Positions 1 through 7,578 of a DNA stretch of 19,853 nt are shown here, piece after piece. The DNA is taken from contig JAKJDB010000003.1 of assembly GCA_022706175.1 (NCBI GenBank), positions 1 through 19,853 of the forward strand, read 5' to 3'. The translations under genes and the position numbers were made by a program. The DNA comes from Candidatus Zhuqueibacterota bacterium (lineage in GTDB: Bacteria; KSB1; UBA2214). The notes beneath the pieces were generated by a model, which did no database searches, was not told the origin of the DNA, and worked only from the letters and a program-made list of their open reading frames with translations. Within the stretch, counting starts at the first letter, position 1, and every line of letters begins with the position of its first letter.

Positions 1-718
1 CCCCGCCGTGGCGAATCATGGAAAGCAACGCACCGCTCTTCAACCGCACGGTGGACGGCATGATCGCATAGCCATAGCGCTCCACAGGCGGCTGTTTGCC
101 GATCCAGCCGGCCAACTCCCAGGTCAGGCCGCCGTCTTTAGTGCGCGCACAAAAAGGCCAGCCCTCTTTGCCGTCGTCCTTGGGTGAGGTTAAAAACACA
201 AACAGGTCGCGCTCGCCGTTGACGATATAATCTGTTCTGGCCAGCAGACCGCGCCGGCCGAAATCCGGAAACGAATATGGGCCGTTCCAGGTTTTGCATC
301 GATCTGTGCTGTAGTAAAAAGTGCCGGCCTGAGAACGAAACTTTAGGGCAAAATCAGGATGCATAAAGTTGATCGCTTTTTTCAGCTCTGTGGCTTTGGC
401 TTCTTTTTCCTGCTGATCGAGAAAAGAGGGTTTTTCAATGGTCCATGTTTCGCCGCCGTCCATGGTGCGCGCCTGTCGCTGCATCTGCGGCGCTTTGATC
501 GGATGCCCATCCTTTTCATCATCGTCGAACTGACCGACGACAAATCCGACGACCATCTCGTTGCCCCAGGCCCACATTCCGTTGTTCGCCGGCCAGCCGG
601 CGAATTTGTCGGACTCTTTATAGACGATGCGGTTGCTGATCTCCACCGGTCCCTGAGCGGCTGCCGCTGAGCACAGCCAACAACCCACGCATACCATCAG
701 AAAAAATCTCCGTACCAT
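1..718 (-). CDS. Secreted Asp-box (BNR, sialidase-fold) protein, partial
   Basis: The visible 239 residues are the N-terminal part; the gene runs off the left edge. A Sec signal peptide covers about residues 1-22 (basic start, hydrophobic core, Ala-Ala-Ala-Gln cleavage region). Three Asp-box (BNR) motifs of the S/T-x-D-x-G-x-T-W type can be read: TMDGGETW at 85-92, a degenerate STDRCKTW at 137-144 and TKDGGLTW at 193-200. These mark a six-bladed beta-propeller of the exo-sialidase superfamily. The segment GWPANNGMWAWGNE at 41-54 resembles the first strand of secreted sialidase-like proteins. The start is fixed by AGGAG at 726-730, 7 nt upstream. The gene lies 59 nt downstream of the M14 peptidase gene on the same strand, so co-transcription is plausible. 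Asp boxes give the fold, not the substrate: true sialidase activity cannot be claimed because the Arg triad and Tyr/Glu region are not fully visible. Confidence 0.82.
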   Translation of the reverse strand, partial: MVRRFFLMVCVGCWLCSAAAAQGPVEISNRIVYKESDKFAGWPANNGMWAWGNEMVVGFVVGQFDDDEKDGHPIKAPQMQRQARTMDGGETWTIEKPSFLDQQEKEAKATELKKAINFMHPDFALKFRSQAGTFYYSTDRCKTWNGPYSFPDFGRRGLLARTDYIVNGERDLFVFLTSPKDDGKEGWPFCARTKDGGLTWELAGWIGKQPPVERYGYAIMPSTVRLKSGALLSMIRHGG

Positions 719-777
719 ATCGCAACTCCTTTTCCAATTCCATTCTTCCGACACTGAACACACTTTTCACGGTCGGC

Positions 778-3399
778 TTATTGATTGAGGAGAAGGGCGT
801 TGAAGAGCAGTTTATAGGTCGCCGGCGTCGCGGCGCGATACTGCGGATTAAAAGCAAACAGCACCAGCTGTCCTTTTCCCTTGGCCAGCCAGGCCAGACT
901 GGTCCTGTTCGCCAGCTTTTCGCCTTTTTCAAGATATCCGCTGAGCAGCAGCTCTTTTTCCGGAAACCAACCGATCACTCGGCGGTCCATATCCCAGGAA
1001 GGGATCGAGGTGGCCAGGATCGGCCGGCCCCGGTAAAAAACTCCGACCTCAGGCGGCATGCCCTGGGTAAGGGCATGATCTTTGGCGAGAAGCGTGCGGA
1101 CCAGAGAGCCCGGACAATAGAGACCCTCTTTCGCTGCTGATTCAGCGAGATTACGCACCGGCAGCTGGAATTCCTGTTTTTCTTTGCCGCGGGTGATCTC
1201 CAGCTTGCCCATAAACAGCTCGGTGGAACGGCCCCATGAGATGATCTCCCCTCCCTGGTCGAGAAAGGACATCAACTTTTCAAAGCCGGCTTTGCCGATC
1301 CCCTTGGCCTGCTCTGGAGGATAATCGCTGACCACAACCTCATCCTGGCGTTTGTATTTGCCCTCCAGCAGAACGGATTTATCGGCATCCGGAAAAACCA
1401 CCACATCAAATCGACCGGCAAGATCGCTTTTTTCAAAATCACCCGGCCGAAGGACCGTAAACGGAATGGCGTAGCTGTCGAACACATAGCGGGTCCAGCC
1501 CGCATCCATATCGTGAAACCAACTCTCCACCACAGCGATGCGCGGCAACCGCACCGGCTTTGATTTGATCCCCGCTGAGGTTGAAGAATAAAAAGGCGAG
1601 ATGCGCATTTTCTCCAGCAGGGCGGAGAATTTTTCCCTGCGGCTGTCCGGATGAATAACAAAACCACCGGCAGCCCATTTCTCACCCTGCACGGTGCAGG
1701 GTTCGGTCAGGCGTTCGACGGAGAGCCCGTCTTTGAGAGCGAGGAACGCAGCCCGATAGCTGGCGTTGTTCTCAACCGGCCATACGGAGAGGCTATAATC
1801 AGCGGGCGGTTCTTGCCATAGGGTGTAGGGAGGCATAACTTCCTTCAGCTTGAAAGAGCGGTCGGGTTCCAGGACCGGGATCGCTTCCACTCCACTGTGC
1901 AAGGGAAGAGACCAGGAGGTGATGTCATAGGGCTTGATGATCTCGCCGTCCGGAGTGTAACGGCGCACCGGGTATTCCTGTTTTTCCATCATCTCTTTGA
2001 TAAAAGCGCGGAAGGGTTGCGCCAGGGAGACCACCAGGTCGCCCGCCGCAAAGGAACGGCCGGCAATGGTCGTAGCCTCCTCCAGCCGATGGATGCGAAT
2101 GCCGTGTTCGAACAGCAGATTGATCAGATCGGCCAACAAACCGGCGTCATGCTGTTTCTGCGGGATGATATAATAATAGGGTGGGCTTTTTTGCCCCAGC
2201 TCCACTTCGCGCCGGCAGAGATCATTGCGAAAGGTCAGCAACTCCTCGCGATAACGGGCCGCCGTGTTGAGCAGAGAATGAAACGATGCCTTCTCATACT
2301 GCACCATATCGTGCAGTCGCCACCACCCGCCCGGCCAGGGTGCGGGCATGTTGATGCTCTTTTTATAGTCGGCAAGGCCCTTGTCGCCGGCGCGCAACTC
2401 GTTAGGCTCCACATAGACCGGCGCAGCGATTTTGCAGCTTGCCATCTCTGTCAGCAGCGCGATGACGCCTTTCCACGCGCAGGTTTCAGTGGGGCCGGGC
2501 CAGTAGAAATCAAAGGCATAGCTTTGTGAAATGCCGCTGAGCCCTCTTTCGGTCATATCGGTGACCATGTGGGCGCCAAAGATCTTGCTCCAGTTATAAA
2601 GACCGGCGTCCAGGTTGTCGGCGATGGGATCGTGAACCGGCGGAACGAAATAGCGCGGCCCGGCGGCGCCCATCTGATGTTTGTCGACCATCACCTGCGG
2701 AAACCAGGAGGTGCTGTACAGCGCAGAGATCGCGCGCGTGTCTTCCTGCGTCAGCGTCACATAGTCGCGATTGTTGTCATGGCCGATGTACTTATGGTAC
2801 ACGCCCGGCATAGAGGCGCCCTCGTAGATGGTGCCTTGGCTTTTGCGGTAATGCTCCACCACCATATCCATGCCGTCCGGATTGTGGGTGGGCACCAGCA
2901 TGAGGACCACCGCATCCAGTGCAGCGAGAACCGCCGGGTCCCGGCTGGTGGCGAGTTCATAGGCGATGAGCGGCGCCGCTTGCGCCGGTGCCACTTCGGT
3001 GGAATGCATCGACAGAGTGGCGAGCAGAAAAACGCGACCCTGTGCGATCAGGGCGGCCCGTTCACTCTCCGTGAGATCCGCCCGCAGCGCCAGTTTTTGA
3101 TTGATCTCCCGCAACGCCGCAAGCGCTTCGATGTTTTTCTCCGCTGAGATAAAAGCCACATACATGGGCCGCCTCATGGGGGAACGTCCGATCTCGGCCA
3201 GCGTTATGCGGCTGGAGACCTGATCGAGTTTCTCCAAGTAGGCGATGAGCGTCTCATAGTCGATCAGGGAACGATCAGTGCCTGGTTCAAAGCCGAAAAA
3301 AGATTGCGGGGTGGGATAGTTGCGCTGAGGATCTGCGGCGAATGCGGGTAAAATCCAGACAATGATAAAGGCCAGGCAGAGCCGGATGCTTCTTCTCAT
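778..3399 (-). CDS. Secreted M14-family zinc carboxypeptidase-like metallopeptidase with C-terminal GATase-like domain
   Basis: The 873-aa protein has a signal peptide (about 1-21, MRRSIRLCLA...AFAA). The catalytic layout of M14 peptidases is present: zinc ligands His132 and Glu135 in MHSTEV, an NPDG motif at 173-176, Asn210-Arg211 in HDNNRD (the carboxylate-binding N-R pair), third zinc ligand His241 in VDKHQMG, and candidate catalytic Glu318 in LLTEMAS. The enzyme should therefore be an active exopeptidase or related amidase acting outside the cytoplasm. Residues about 619-735 (PRIAVVES, VVVFPDAD, GGEIISWG) resemble a class-I glutamine-amidotransferase-like fold. That module recurs in long bacterial M14 proteins and probably is not an amidotransferase itself. 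The frame stays open 60 codons upstream, but ATG at 3399 is chosen because GGAGG lies 5 nt before it and the signal peptide starts there. The peptide substrate is unknown. Confidence 0.9.
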   Translation of the reverse strand: MRRSIRLCLAFIIVWILPAFAADPQRNYPTPQSFFGFEPGTDRSLIDYETLIAYLEKLDQVSSRITLAEIGRSPMRRPMYVAFISAEKNIEALAALREINQKLALRADLTESERAALIAQGRVFLLATLSMHSTEVAPAQAAPLIAYELATSRDPAVLAALDAVVLMLVPTHNPDGMDMVVEHYRKSQGTIYEGASMPGVYHKYIGHDNNRDYVTLTQEDTRAISALYSTSWFPQVMVDKHQMGAAGPRYFVPPVHDPIADNLDAGLYNWSKIFGAHMVTDMTERGLSGISQSYAFDFYWPGPTETCAWKGVIALLTEMASCKIAAPVYVEPNELRAGDKGLADYKKSINMPAPWPGGWWRLHDMVQYEKASFHSLLNTAARYREELLTFRNDLCRREVELGQKSPPYYYIIPQKQHDAGLLADLINLLFEHGIRIHRLEEATTIAGRSFAAGDLVVSLAQPFRAFIKEMMEKQEYPVRRYTPDGEIIKPYDITSWSLPLHSGVEAIPVLEPDRSFKLKEVMPPYTLWQEPPADYSLSVWPVENNASYRAAFLALKDGLSVERLTEPCTVQGEKWAAGGFVIHPDSRREKFSALLEKMRISPFYSSTSAGIKSKPVRLPRIAVVESWFHDMDAGWTRYVFDSYAIPFTVLRPGDFEKSDLAGRFDVVVFPDADKSVLLEGKYKRQDEVVVSDYPPEQAKGIGKAGFEKLMSFLDQGGEIISWGRSTELFMGKLEITRGKEKQEFQLPVRNLAESAAKEGLYCPGSLVRTLLAKDHALTQGMPPEVGVFYRGRPILATSIPSWDMDRRVIGWFPEKELLLSGYLEKGEKLANRTSLAWLAKGKGQLVLFAFNPQYRAATPATYKLLFNALLLNQ

Positions 3400-3508
3400 A
3401 AAAACCTCCGCGGCGGAAGTGATAAGAGTGTTCCGGGTTAAAGTAGAAAAAGAAATACATCCGCACAAGTAAAATTGTTCTTCGCCACGGTTTAGCTCCA
3501 TCGCGTCG

Positions 3509-3524
3509 CCGCCGGAAACGGCGG
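3509..3524. other. Small GC-rich hairpin in the gap between M14 peptidase and cyclase-like gene
   Basis: CCGCCG GAAA CGGCGG forms a perfect 6-bp stem with a 4-nt loop (GAAA on the plus strand, TTTC on the minus strand). It lies about 50 nt after the stop of the cyclase-like gene in the transcript direction. No T-tract follows on either strand, so it is not a standard intrinsic terminator. It could attenuate, protect an RNA end, or be chance in GC-rich DNA. The remaining 176-nt gap shows no convincing -35/-10 pair. Confidence 0.3.
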
Positions 3525-3575
3525 GGGTGAAAATGGTATAAAACCCGTCCGTATGTCCGGCGCAGAACGCTTTGA

Positions 3576-4559
3576 TCACACCGCCAGATGCTGCAGGTCG
3601 CCGGCCGCATCCATGCCGGCTTGGCGGCCGACTTGCTCCAGCAGCACCCGCCCTTCCCTGATGGTCTGCAGACGCAGCAGAACTTTCCCGCTCAGGGTTT
3701 CGGCAATGCGGTTCGTCATGCCGGCGGCTGCCGGTGCCCGCAACGATCCGGTGAGTGCGCGGAACGCATGAACCGTCAACCGATAATCAGAACTGCGGAT
3801 GATAAAAATAATTTCGTTGTCGGCCACCACCAGTTTTTCAATGACCGCGCCGGTGTAGGTGGCAAAGGTATAGAGGTGCTGATCATGATGCAAGCCGACG
3901 AGAAAACCCGTGAAGGACCGGTGCAGCCAGGGTATGCGCGCAATGGACGCGGTAAAACTGGTGCCGGGCTTTTCGAAATGGTTGCTCTGCATCCAGATAT
4001 AGGCCGAAGGAAAGGAACAGCCCCAGTCCTTTTCCATATAACCGCGTCCGCCGGTCAGGTCCACTTGTTCGCCCTGAATGTTCAAAACGCCGTGAAGGGT
4101 GTGATCGAGGCTGAGAATGCCATGATAGCACTGCATAAACGGCGCCCAGGCATACCATCCCATGACGCCGGGGGCGCGCCAGGTAATCGGCCAAACCACC
4201 GGATCGCTGAAGGAAAGGCCTCCTGTGATTCGCCAATCCTGCGCCTTGAGATCGAGCTCGACGCCCTGACTGGTAAAGCGATTGGGGCCGATGGTCAGAT
4301 CAGAGCGTTTTTCCTCAGCGTGAAACTGCGCGACGGGATAACGCGAATAGAGCGTCCTGCCGCTGTCTCCCTGCAGAACTTGGACAAAGGCGTGACTCTG
4401 CGCGGCATTCCGGCAGAGTGAAATGCCGGGAATCACCGCCAGTCGATGCCGTTCAAAGGCGTCGACCATTTTTATAAACCATCCTTCAAAAAAAGGGGGT
4501 CTTCGACCGCGTCCGTGGTATCCCTCAGGATGAAAAATTAAGCGCCAATGATTGAACAT
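3576..4559 (-). CDS. Tocopherol-cyclase-family protein (VTE1-like)
   Basis: The 327-aa protein carries the signature blocks of the tocopherol cyclase family: PPFFEGWFIKM at 21-31 (family form FEGWY.K), PGVMGWYAWAPFMQCYHGI at 130-148, and GYMEKDWG..FPSAYIWMQ.NHF at 173-195, the family's strongest block. Length is normal for bacterial members, and no signal peptide is seen. Plant and cyanobacterial members close the chroman ring of tocopherols and plastochromanols on a prenylated quinol. Bacterial homologues outside cyanobacteria are mostly uncharacterised. Here the gene follows a UbiA-type prenyltransferase by 19 nt on the same strand, the pairing expected if the cyclase acts on that enzyme's product. 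The start has only a weak ribosome-binding site (GGACGG close to the ATG), so translation may be coupled to the upstream gene. Family assignment is strong; substrate and reaction are inference. Confidence 0.83.
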   Translation of the reverse strand: MFNHWRLIFHPEGYHGRGRRPPFFEGWFIKMVDAFERHRLAVIPGISLCRNAAQSHAFVQVLQGDSGRTLYSRYPVAQFHAEEKRSDLTIGPNRFTSQGVELDLKAQDWRITGGLSFSDPVVWPITWRAPGVMGWYAWAPFMQCYHGILSLDHTLHGVLNIQGEQVDLTGGRGYMEKDWGCSFPSAYIWMQSNHFEKPGTSFTASIARIPWLHRSFTGFLVGLHHDQHLYTFATYTGAVIEKLVVADNEIIFIIRSSDYRLTVHAFRALTGSLRAPAAAGMTNRIAETLSGKVLLRLQTIREGRVLLEQVGRQAGMDAAGDLQHLAV

Positions 4560-4578
4560 ATCCGTCCGGGGCGACCCT

Positions 4579-5514
4579 TCATCGCATAACCAGAATGGCT
4601 GCCAGGCCGAGAATCAATAAACCCGACATCAGCAGATGGATCTGCACGTTCCATCCAGCCGCCTGTTTGAGCGAGTCGGGTTGATCATGGAACCGGTACA
4701 CCTGCTGCCAGGTGCGCGGCAGCAGCAGAACATAGGGAATCAGAGCGGCCAGAACCGGCCGGCCCTGTGGCAGAACAGCGAGGCCCAGAACAAGGAGGTT
4801 CCCAGCCAGAAGCGAATGGATGAGCAGAAAACCCCATCGGCCCCTGCGGCTGCCGATGCGCGCCACCAAGCCGCGTTTGCCCGACCCGGCGTCAGCCGGC
4901 AGATCGATCATCTGTCCCATCCACAGAATGGAAGCAGTGCTCAGGCCGGTGATGGGCATAGCGGCCACCACATAGGGATGGAAAAGCACATTCTGGCTTG
5001 CAGCGGCAACCAGCACAGCCATGGGTCCAAAGGCGAGCCAAACCGACACCTCGCCGAGACCCCGGTAAGCCAGTTTGACGGGAGCCGCGGTGTAATACTT
5101 GCTGAAAAAAACGGATAAAACACCGAGTCCGATCACCCAGGGCCGTACAGCCGGCTCAATCAGCACTAGTAACACCGAGCCGGCACAGGCAGCGATGATC
5201 AAGCTCAACCGGGCAATCCAATACATGGAGGGAAGCAGGTCGGGGTGTTGCAGCAGGTAACCGGTGCCGCCACTGAAATCGTTGCGGTGCTGGTTTATCC
5301 GGTCTGTGCCCTGCAGCGTGTCAAAGATATCGTTGTACACATTGGTGGCCGCATGCAAACCCAGACCCATGATCAAGATGGCAAAAAACCGCGCCAGACT
5401 GAACTCGCCTTCGGCCATAACCGCCAGGAGCGTGCCCGCTAGAAGAGGCGCTAAAATAGAGCTGAAAAAAGGTGCTCGTATGACCGCGAAAAGTCCGGGT
5501 TTCTTGGTTATCAT
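4579..5514 (-). CDS. UbiA-family prenyltransferase (MenA-like)
   Basis: This 311-aa polytopic membrane protein has about eight or nine hydrophobic segments. Both Mg-diphosphate motifs of the UbiA superfamily are present: NVYNDIFDTLQGTD in the first cytosolic loop (N-D-x-x-D plus a later D) and DLPADAGSGKRGLVARIG in the second (D-x-x-x-D...GKR). The 'DAGSGKRGLVARIG' form resembles MenA (1,4-dihydroxy-2-naphthoate prenyltransferase) and homogentisate prenyltransferases. It should transfer an isoprenoid chain to an aromatic acceptor at the inner membrane. The start at 5514 is chosen because MITKKPGLFAVIRAPF begins a normal family N-terminus, with GGAAAG 9 nt upstream. The frame remains open for 130 more codons upstream, but that stretch has no recognisable similarity. 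The tocopherol-cyclase-like gene follows directly. The acceptor (naphthoate, homogentisate or other) cannot be read from the sequence. Confidence 0.85.
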   Translation of the reverse strand: MITKKPGLFAVIRAPFFSSILAPLLAGTLLAVMAEGEFSLARFFAILIMGLGLHAATNVYNDIFDTLQGTDRINQHRNDFSGGTGYLLQHPDLLPSMYWIARLSLIIAACAGSVLLVLIEPAVRPWVIGLGVLSVFFSKYYTAAPVKLAYRGLGEVSVWLAFGPMAVLVAAASQNVLFHPYVVAAMPITGLSTASILWMGQMIDLPADAGSGKRGLVARIGSRRGRWGFLLIHSLLAGNLLVLGLAVLPQGRPVLAALIPYVLLLPRTWQQVYRFHDQPDSLKQAAGWNVQIHLLMSGLLILGLAAILVMR

Positions 5515-5901
5515 AATGATTCGCTTTCCACTAAAGTCTTTCTCAGCATAACAGCCGAACCAGCGGGTGCATTCCATTGAAAGCAGGACTTTTTCCATTT
5601 TCCGCCATTCGGCAGGATCAGAAAGCCAGACGATAGCACCAGTGGAAAAAGAAACCGACTGAAATTCAAGCTCAGCTGGTAGTATCTGCCTTGCCCCTGA
5701 CGTGCCTGTCAGACCGGGAAAGCCGAACCGGGCTCGGCCTGCTCCTCCTCCCGCCTTCTCCTGATCTGATAATTTCTGCTTTTGTTCTTGATTTTTTACC
5801 ATCGTTTGGATAATTTGAAAAGCAGGGCAAGAGCCGTTTCTCCGTCCTCCAGTGCAGTAAGGAAATCCGGAATCATCCGCCACAGGACCAGAAAACAGAC
5901 G
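5515..5901. other. Gene-poor stretch upstream of the UbiA gene
   Basis: No recognisable gene is found in these 387 bases. The minus-strand frame of the UbiA gene stays open through the whole stretch to about 5904, with ATG codons at 5598 and 5801, but the translated sequence does not match the family. The plus strand has frequent stops. Composition is patchy, with pyrimidine-rich plus-strand runs around 5739-5760 (ctcctcctcccgccttctcc). The promoter for the minus-strand set is probably here, as is the lost 5' end of the ligase remnant. I could not assign boxes with confidence. Confidence 0.35.
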
Positions 5902-6274
5902 CAAGAAGCGAATCAGACCTCTGCCGGGTTACGGCATTTTTTCCAGGAACGCTGTCGATCTTTTAACACCAGGCTTGCCCTCGATGCACCGGAGGGGAAG
6001 CTGAACTTTGCAGAACTTTTCCAACGTGCAGAAATCCTGGCGAGCGCGTTGAGCAAAGCGGGGTGTCGTGATGGCGAAGTGATGGTTCTGGCCCTGCCGA
6101 ATTCCATTGATTTCATTCCATCGTTTCTCGCGCTCTGCGCTGAGCGAAAAGGAACTCCTCGTCTTTGGCCGTTCACGTCTGGCAGATTATAAAGTACCGC
6201 GGCGACTGGACATTTTTGAAAAACCGCCCCGCGGTCCGTCGGGAAAGATCAAGATCGATGCGCCCATGCTTTGA
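5902..6274 (+). pseudogene. Acyl-CoA synthetase / AMP-binding enzyme remnant, internal deletion with frameshift
   Basis: From about 5929 to 6138 one frame encodes a typical N-terminal start of an AMP-forming acyl-CoA ligase: LRHFFQERC, KLNFAELFQRAEILASAL, VMVLALPNSIDFIPSFLAL (family pattern TYAEL..RA..LA..L followed by V...LPNS.E...A.LA). From 6137 a second frame (+1) encodes the extreme C-terminus, LVFGRSRLADYKVPRRLDIFEKPP and GPSGKIKIDAPML, ending in TGA at 6272-6274. That includes the A10 lysine motif and the 'LADYKVPR' block. A whole enzyme is about 500 aa, so some 350-400 residues (all the ATP-binding core motifs) are missing. The junction near 6130-6141 contains two copies of GCGCT. No start codon with a Shine-Dalgarno sequence is visible upstream. 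It cannot make an active ligase. Which ligase it was (MenE, fatty-acid or aromatic-acid type) cannot be told. Confidence 0.85.
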
Positions 6275-6285
6275 GCCTTTTATCC

Positions 6286-6326
6286 ACCCGGCGCCGGGTT
6301 CGCGCGGAGTGCGCCGTATTTTTTAT
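6286..6326 (+). terminator. Possible intrinsic terminator after the ligase remnant
   Basis: A perfect 14-bp palindrome, ACCCGGCGCCGGGT (6286-6299), starts 11 nt after the remnant's stop codon. A second short GCGC...GCGC pairing and a T-rich run (TATTTTTTATT, about 6318-6328) follow. The hairpin-to-T spacing is longer than in a textbook terminator, so this may be the eroded terminator of the lost ligase gene. The rest of 6275-6446 holds no gene; TATAAA at 6356-6361 is a possible -10 box but lacks a good -35. Confidence 0.35.
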
Positions 6327-6433
6327 TAAACGCTATCACAGCGACTGCAAGCAAATATAAAGAACGCCCCTGTGCGCTCAGCGGGAAAGCAGAATAGGCG
6401 ATTCCACCGAAGCCGGACAGGCGGGCGATGGAG

Positions 6434-6449
6434 AGGGAGGCAACCCGTG
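6434..6449 (+). promoter_or_regulatory. Strong Shine-Dalgarno that sets a GTG start
   Basis: AGGGAGG ends at 6440 and is followed by a 6-nt spacer (CAACCC) and GTG at 6447-6449. The frame is open further upstream to 6372, but that part is Arg-rich and not protein-like. This site therefore decides the start of the unknown 233-aa protein. TTG follows immediately at 6450 as an alternative. Confidence 0.7.
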
Positions 6450-7148
6450 TTGTATGACCTGATACCGAACGAAAAAAAGGGACCATTTCTCAAGGACCTT
6501 TTGGAATATGTCGTTGAACGCAACGGCCTGGCCAGCATGCCGAAACAGGACATGGAGGCCTGCTTCATCTATTTGTTCAAAAAGCATGTGGATCCGAACA
6601 TAGACATCTATTCTCTGAGTAAAATTTTCAAGGTAAAGGAAGCGAAAATAAAAAGCCTGATGGAATTGCTCTATTTGAAATTCGACGACAGCGACCGCCG
6701 GGCGGATGAGCTGAAATTCCTCAGCCTCATCGAAAACACGCTCTTTGAAATAGAATCGTTTGAAAAAGTCCAGATCCGCTTTCATTTCACCCAGGTGGAG
6801 GCCTTTCCTCTGCTGCAGGATTTTTTCCGTCGCGTGCAGGGATCGGTGAAATTCGACCGCCGCTCTGAATCCATTATCGTCAACCAGAATCGATTGTACG
6901 ACGTTCTCAACGCCATCTGGGAGAAAGACGGCGGCCTGTCGGTCAGCCAGTCGTTGGTCAAACCAAAAATCCAAAAGATCATCGGCAACCTGGGGAGATC
7001 ACTGGACGAAGAAGTGAGGAGTAAACTCAGAGAGCAGAACAACAGCAAGTTTTACAAATCGCTCGACTATGCGAGCAAACTGTCGGGCATCGGCTCCTTT
7101 GTGCTCAATCTGTACAAGAGCGAAGCCTTTAAATTTTTCAAATCGTAA
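6447..7148 (+). CDS. Uncharacterised 233-aa protein with HTH-like N-terminal region
   Basis: I do not recognise a named family. The protein is soluble, rich in Lys, Phe, Leu and Glu, and has no signal peptide or membrane segment. Residues about 32-79 ([17 protein letters not shown], then [20 protein letters not shown]) look like a winged or simple helix-turn-helix. The pattern is an acidic helix, a 'SLSKIFKV' helix, a turn, then a basic '[15 protein letters not shown]' helix. The middle (about 85-180) mixes strands and helices. The C-terminus ([25 protein letters not shown]) is amphipathic. The GTG start is supported by AGGGAGG 6 nt upstream. Its TAA stop overlaps the ATG of the YkvA-type gene (TAATG), so the two are translationally coupled and probably act together. 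Regulator or partner of a membrane protein is a guess. Confidence 0.75.
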   Translation: MLYDLIPNEKKGPFLKDLLEYVVERNGLASMPKQDMEACFIYLFKKHVDPNIDIYSLSKIFKVKEAKIKSLMELLYLKFDDSDRRADELKFLSLIENTLFEIESFEKVQIRFHFTQVEAFPLLQDFFRRVQGSVKFDRRSESIIVNQNRLYDVLNAIWEKDGGLSVSQSLVKPKIQKIIGNLGRSLDEEVRSKLREQNNSKFYKSLDYASKLSGIGSFVLNLYKSEAFKFFKS

Positions 7149-7549
7149 TGGTGTGGACCGGCAGCGGAATGAGGCGGGTGCTGCAAAGGCTGAAACACCG
7201 CGCCCGCCGGCTCGAGTCTGAAGCCTATGCCCTCTATCTTGCCGCACGGCATCCGGAGACTCCCTGGCACGCCAAACTGCTCGCCGCCGCGATCGTCGCC
7301 TATGTTTTCAGCCCGATCGACCTGATCCCTGATTTCATCCCGGTTCTCGGCTATGTGGACGACCTCATCCTGGTGCCATTGGCCATGCTGCTCGCCATCC
7401 GCTGGATTCCCCCTTTAATCCTCGCCGAGTGCCGGGCGCGAGCGGCACAGACCCTGACGGCTGATACACCCTCTGGTAAAATAGCCGCTGCCGTGATCAT
7501 AGTCCTGTGGCTGTTTTTTCTCTTGCTGATCCTTTATAAATGGTATTAA
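7148..7549 (+). CDS. YkvA family (DUF1232) membrane protein
   Basis: This 133-aa protein contains the DUF1232 signature at about 40-75: a W-x-x-K-L helix, then [23 protein letters not shown], with the invariant '[14 protein letters not shown]' core. A second clear transmembrane helix lies near the C-terminus (about 112-131, [17 protein letters not shown]), followed by a short basic tail. The N-terminal 35 residues are Arg-rich and likely cytoplasmic. The function of DUF1232 proteins is not established, although they are common single-domain membrane proteins. The start ATG overlaps the stop of the preceding unknown gene (TAATG), and the OmpW-like gene begins 26 nt downstream, so this is the middle gene of a three-gene unit. 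Confidence 0.88.
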   Translation: MVWTGSGMRRVLQRLKHRARRLESEAYALYLAARHPETPWHAKLLAAAIVAYVFSPIDLIPDFIPVLGYVDDLILVPLAMLLAIRWIPPLILAECRARAAQTLTADTPSGKIAAAVIIVLWLFFLLLILYKWY

Positions 7550-7564
7550 CAGTCATCGCTAAAA

Positions 7565-7578
7565 AGGAGAACGTCTTG
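7565..7578 (+). promoter_or_regulatory. Shine-Dalgarno that sets a TTG start
   Basis: AGGAG at 7565-7569 is followed by a 6-nt spacer and TTG at 7576-7578. An ATG-like in-frame option at 7540 lies inside the YkvA coding region and has no ribosome-binding site. The TTG is therefore the better start for the OmpW-like barrel. Confidence 0.65.

Noticed and set aside
3588..4421. Plus-strand open frame (277 codons) opposite the cyclase-like gene
   Set aside because: The minus strand carries the diagnostic tocopherol-cyclase blocks; the plus-strand translation shows no family pattern.
3576..4559. Claim of tocopherol (vitamin E) synthesis
   Set aside because: Family membership and a nearby UbiA gene do not prove the substrate, and no homogentisate or methyltransferase genes are visible.
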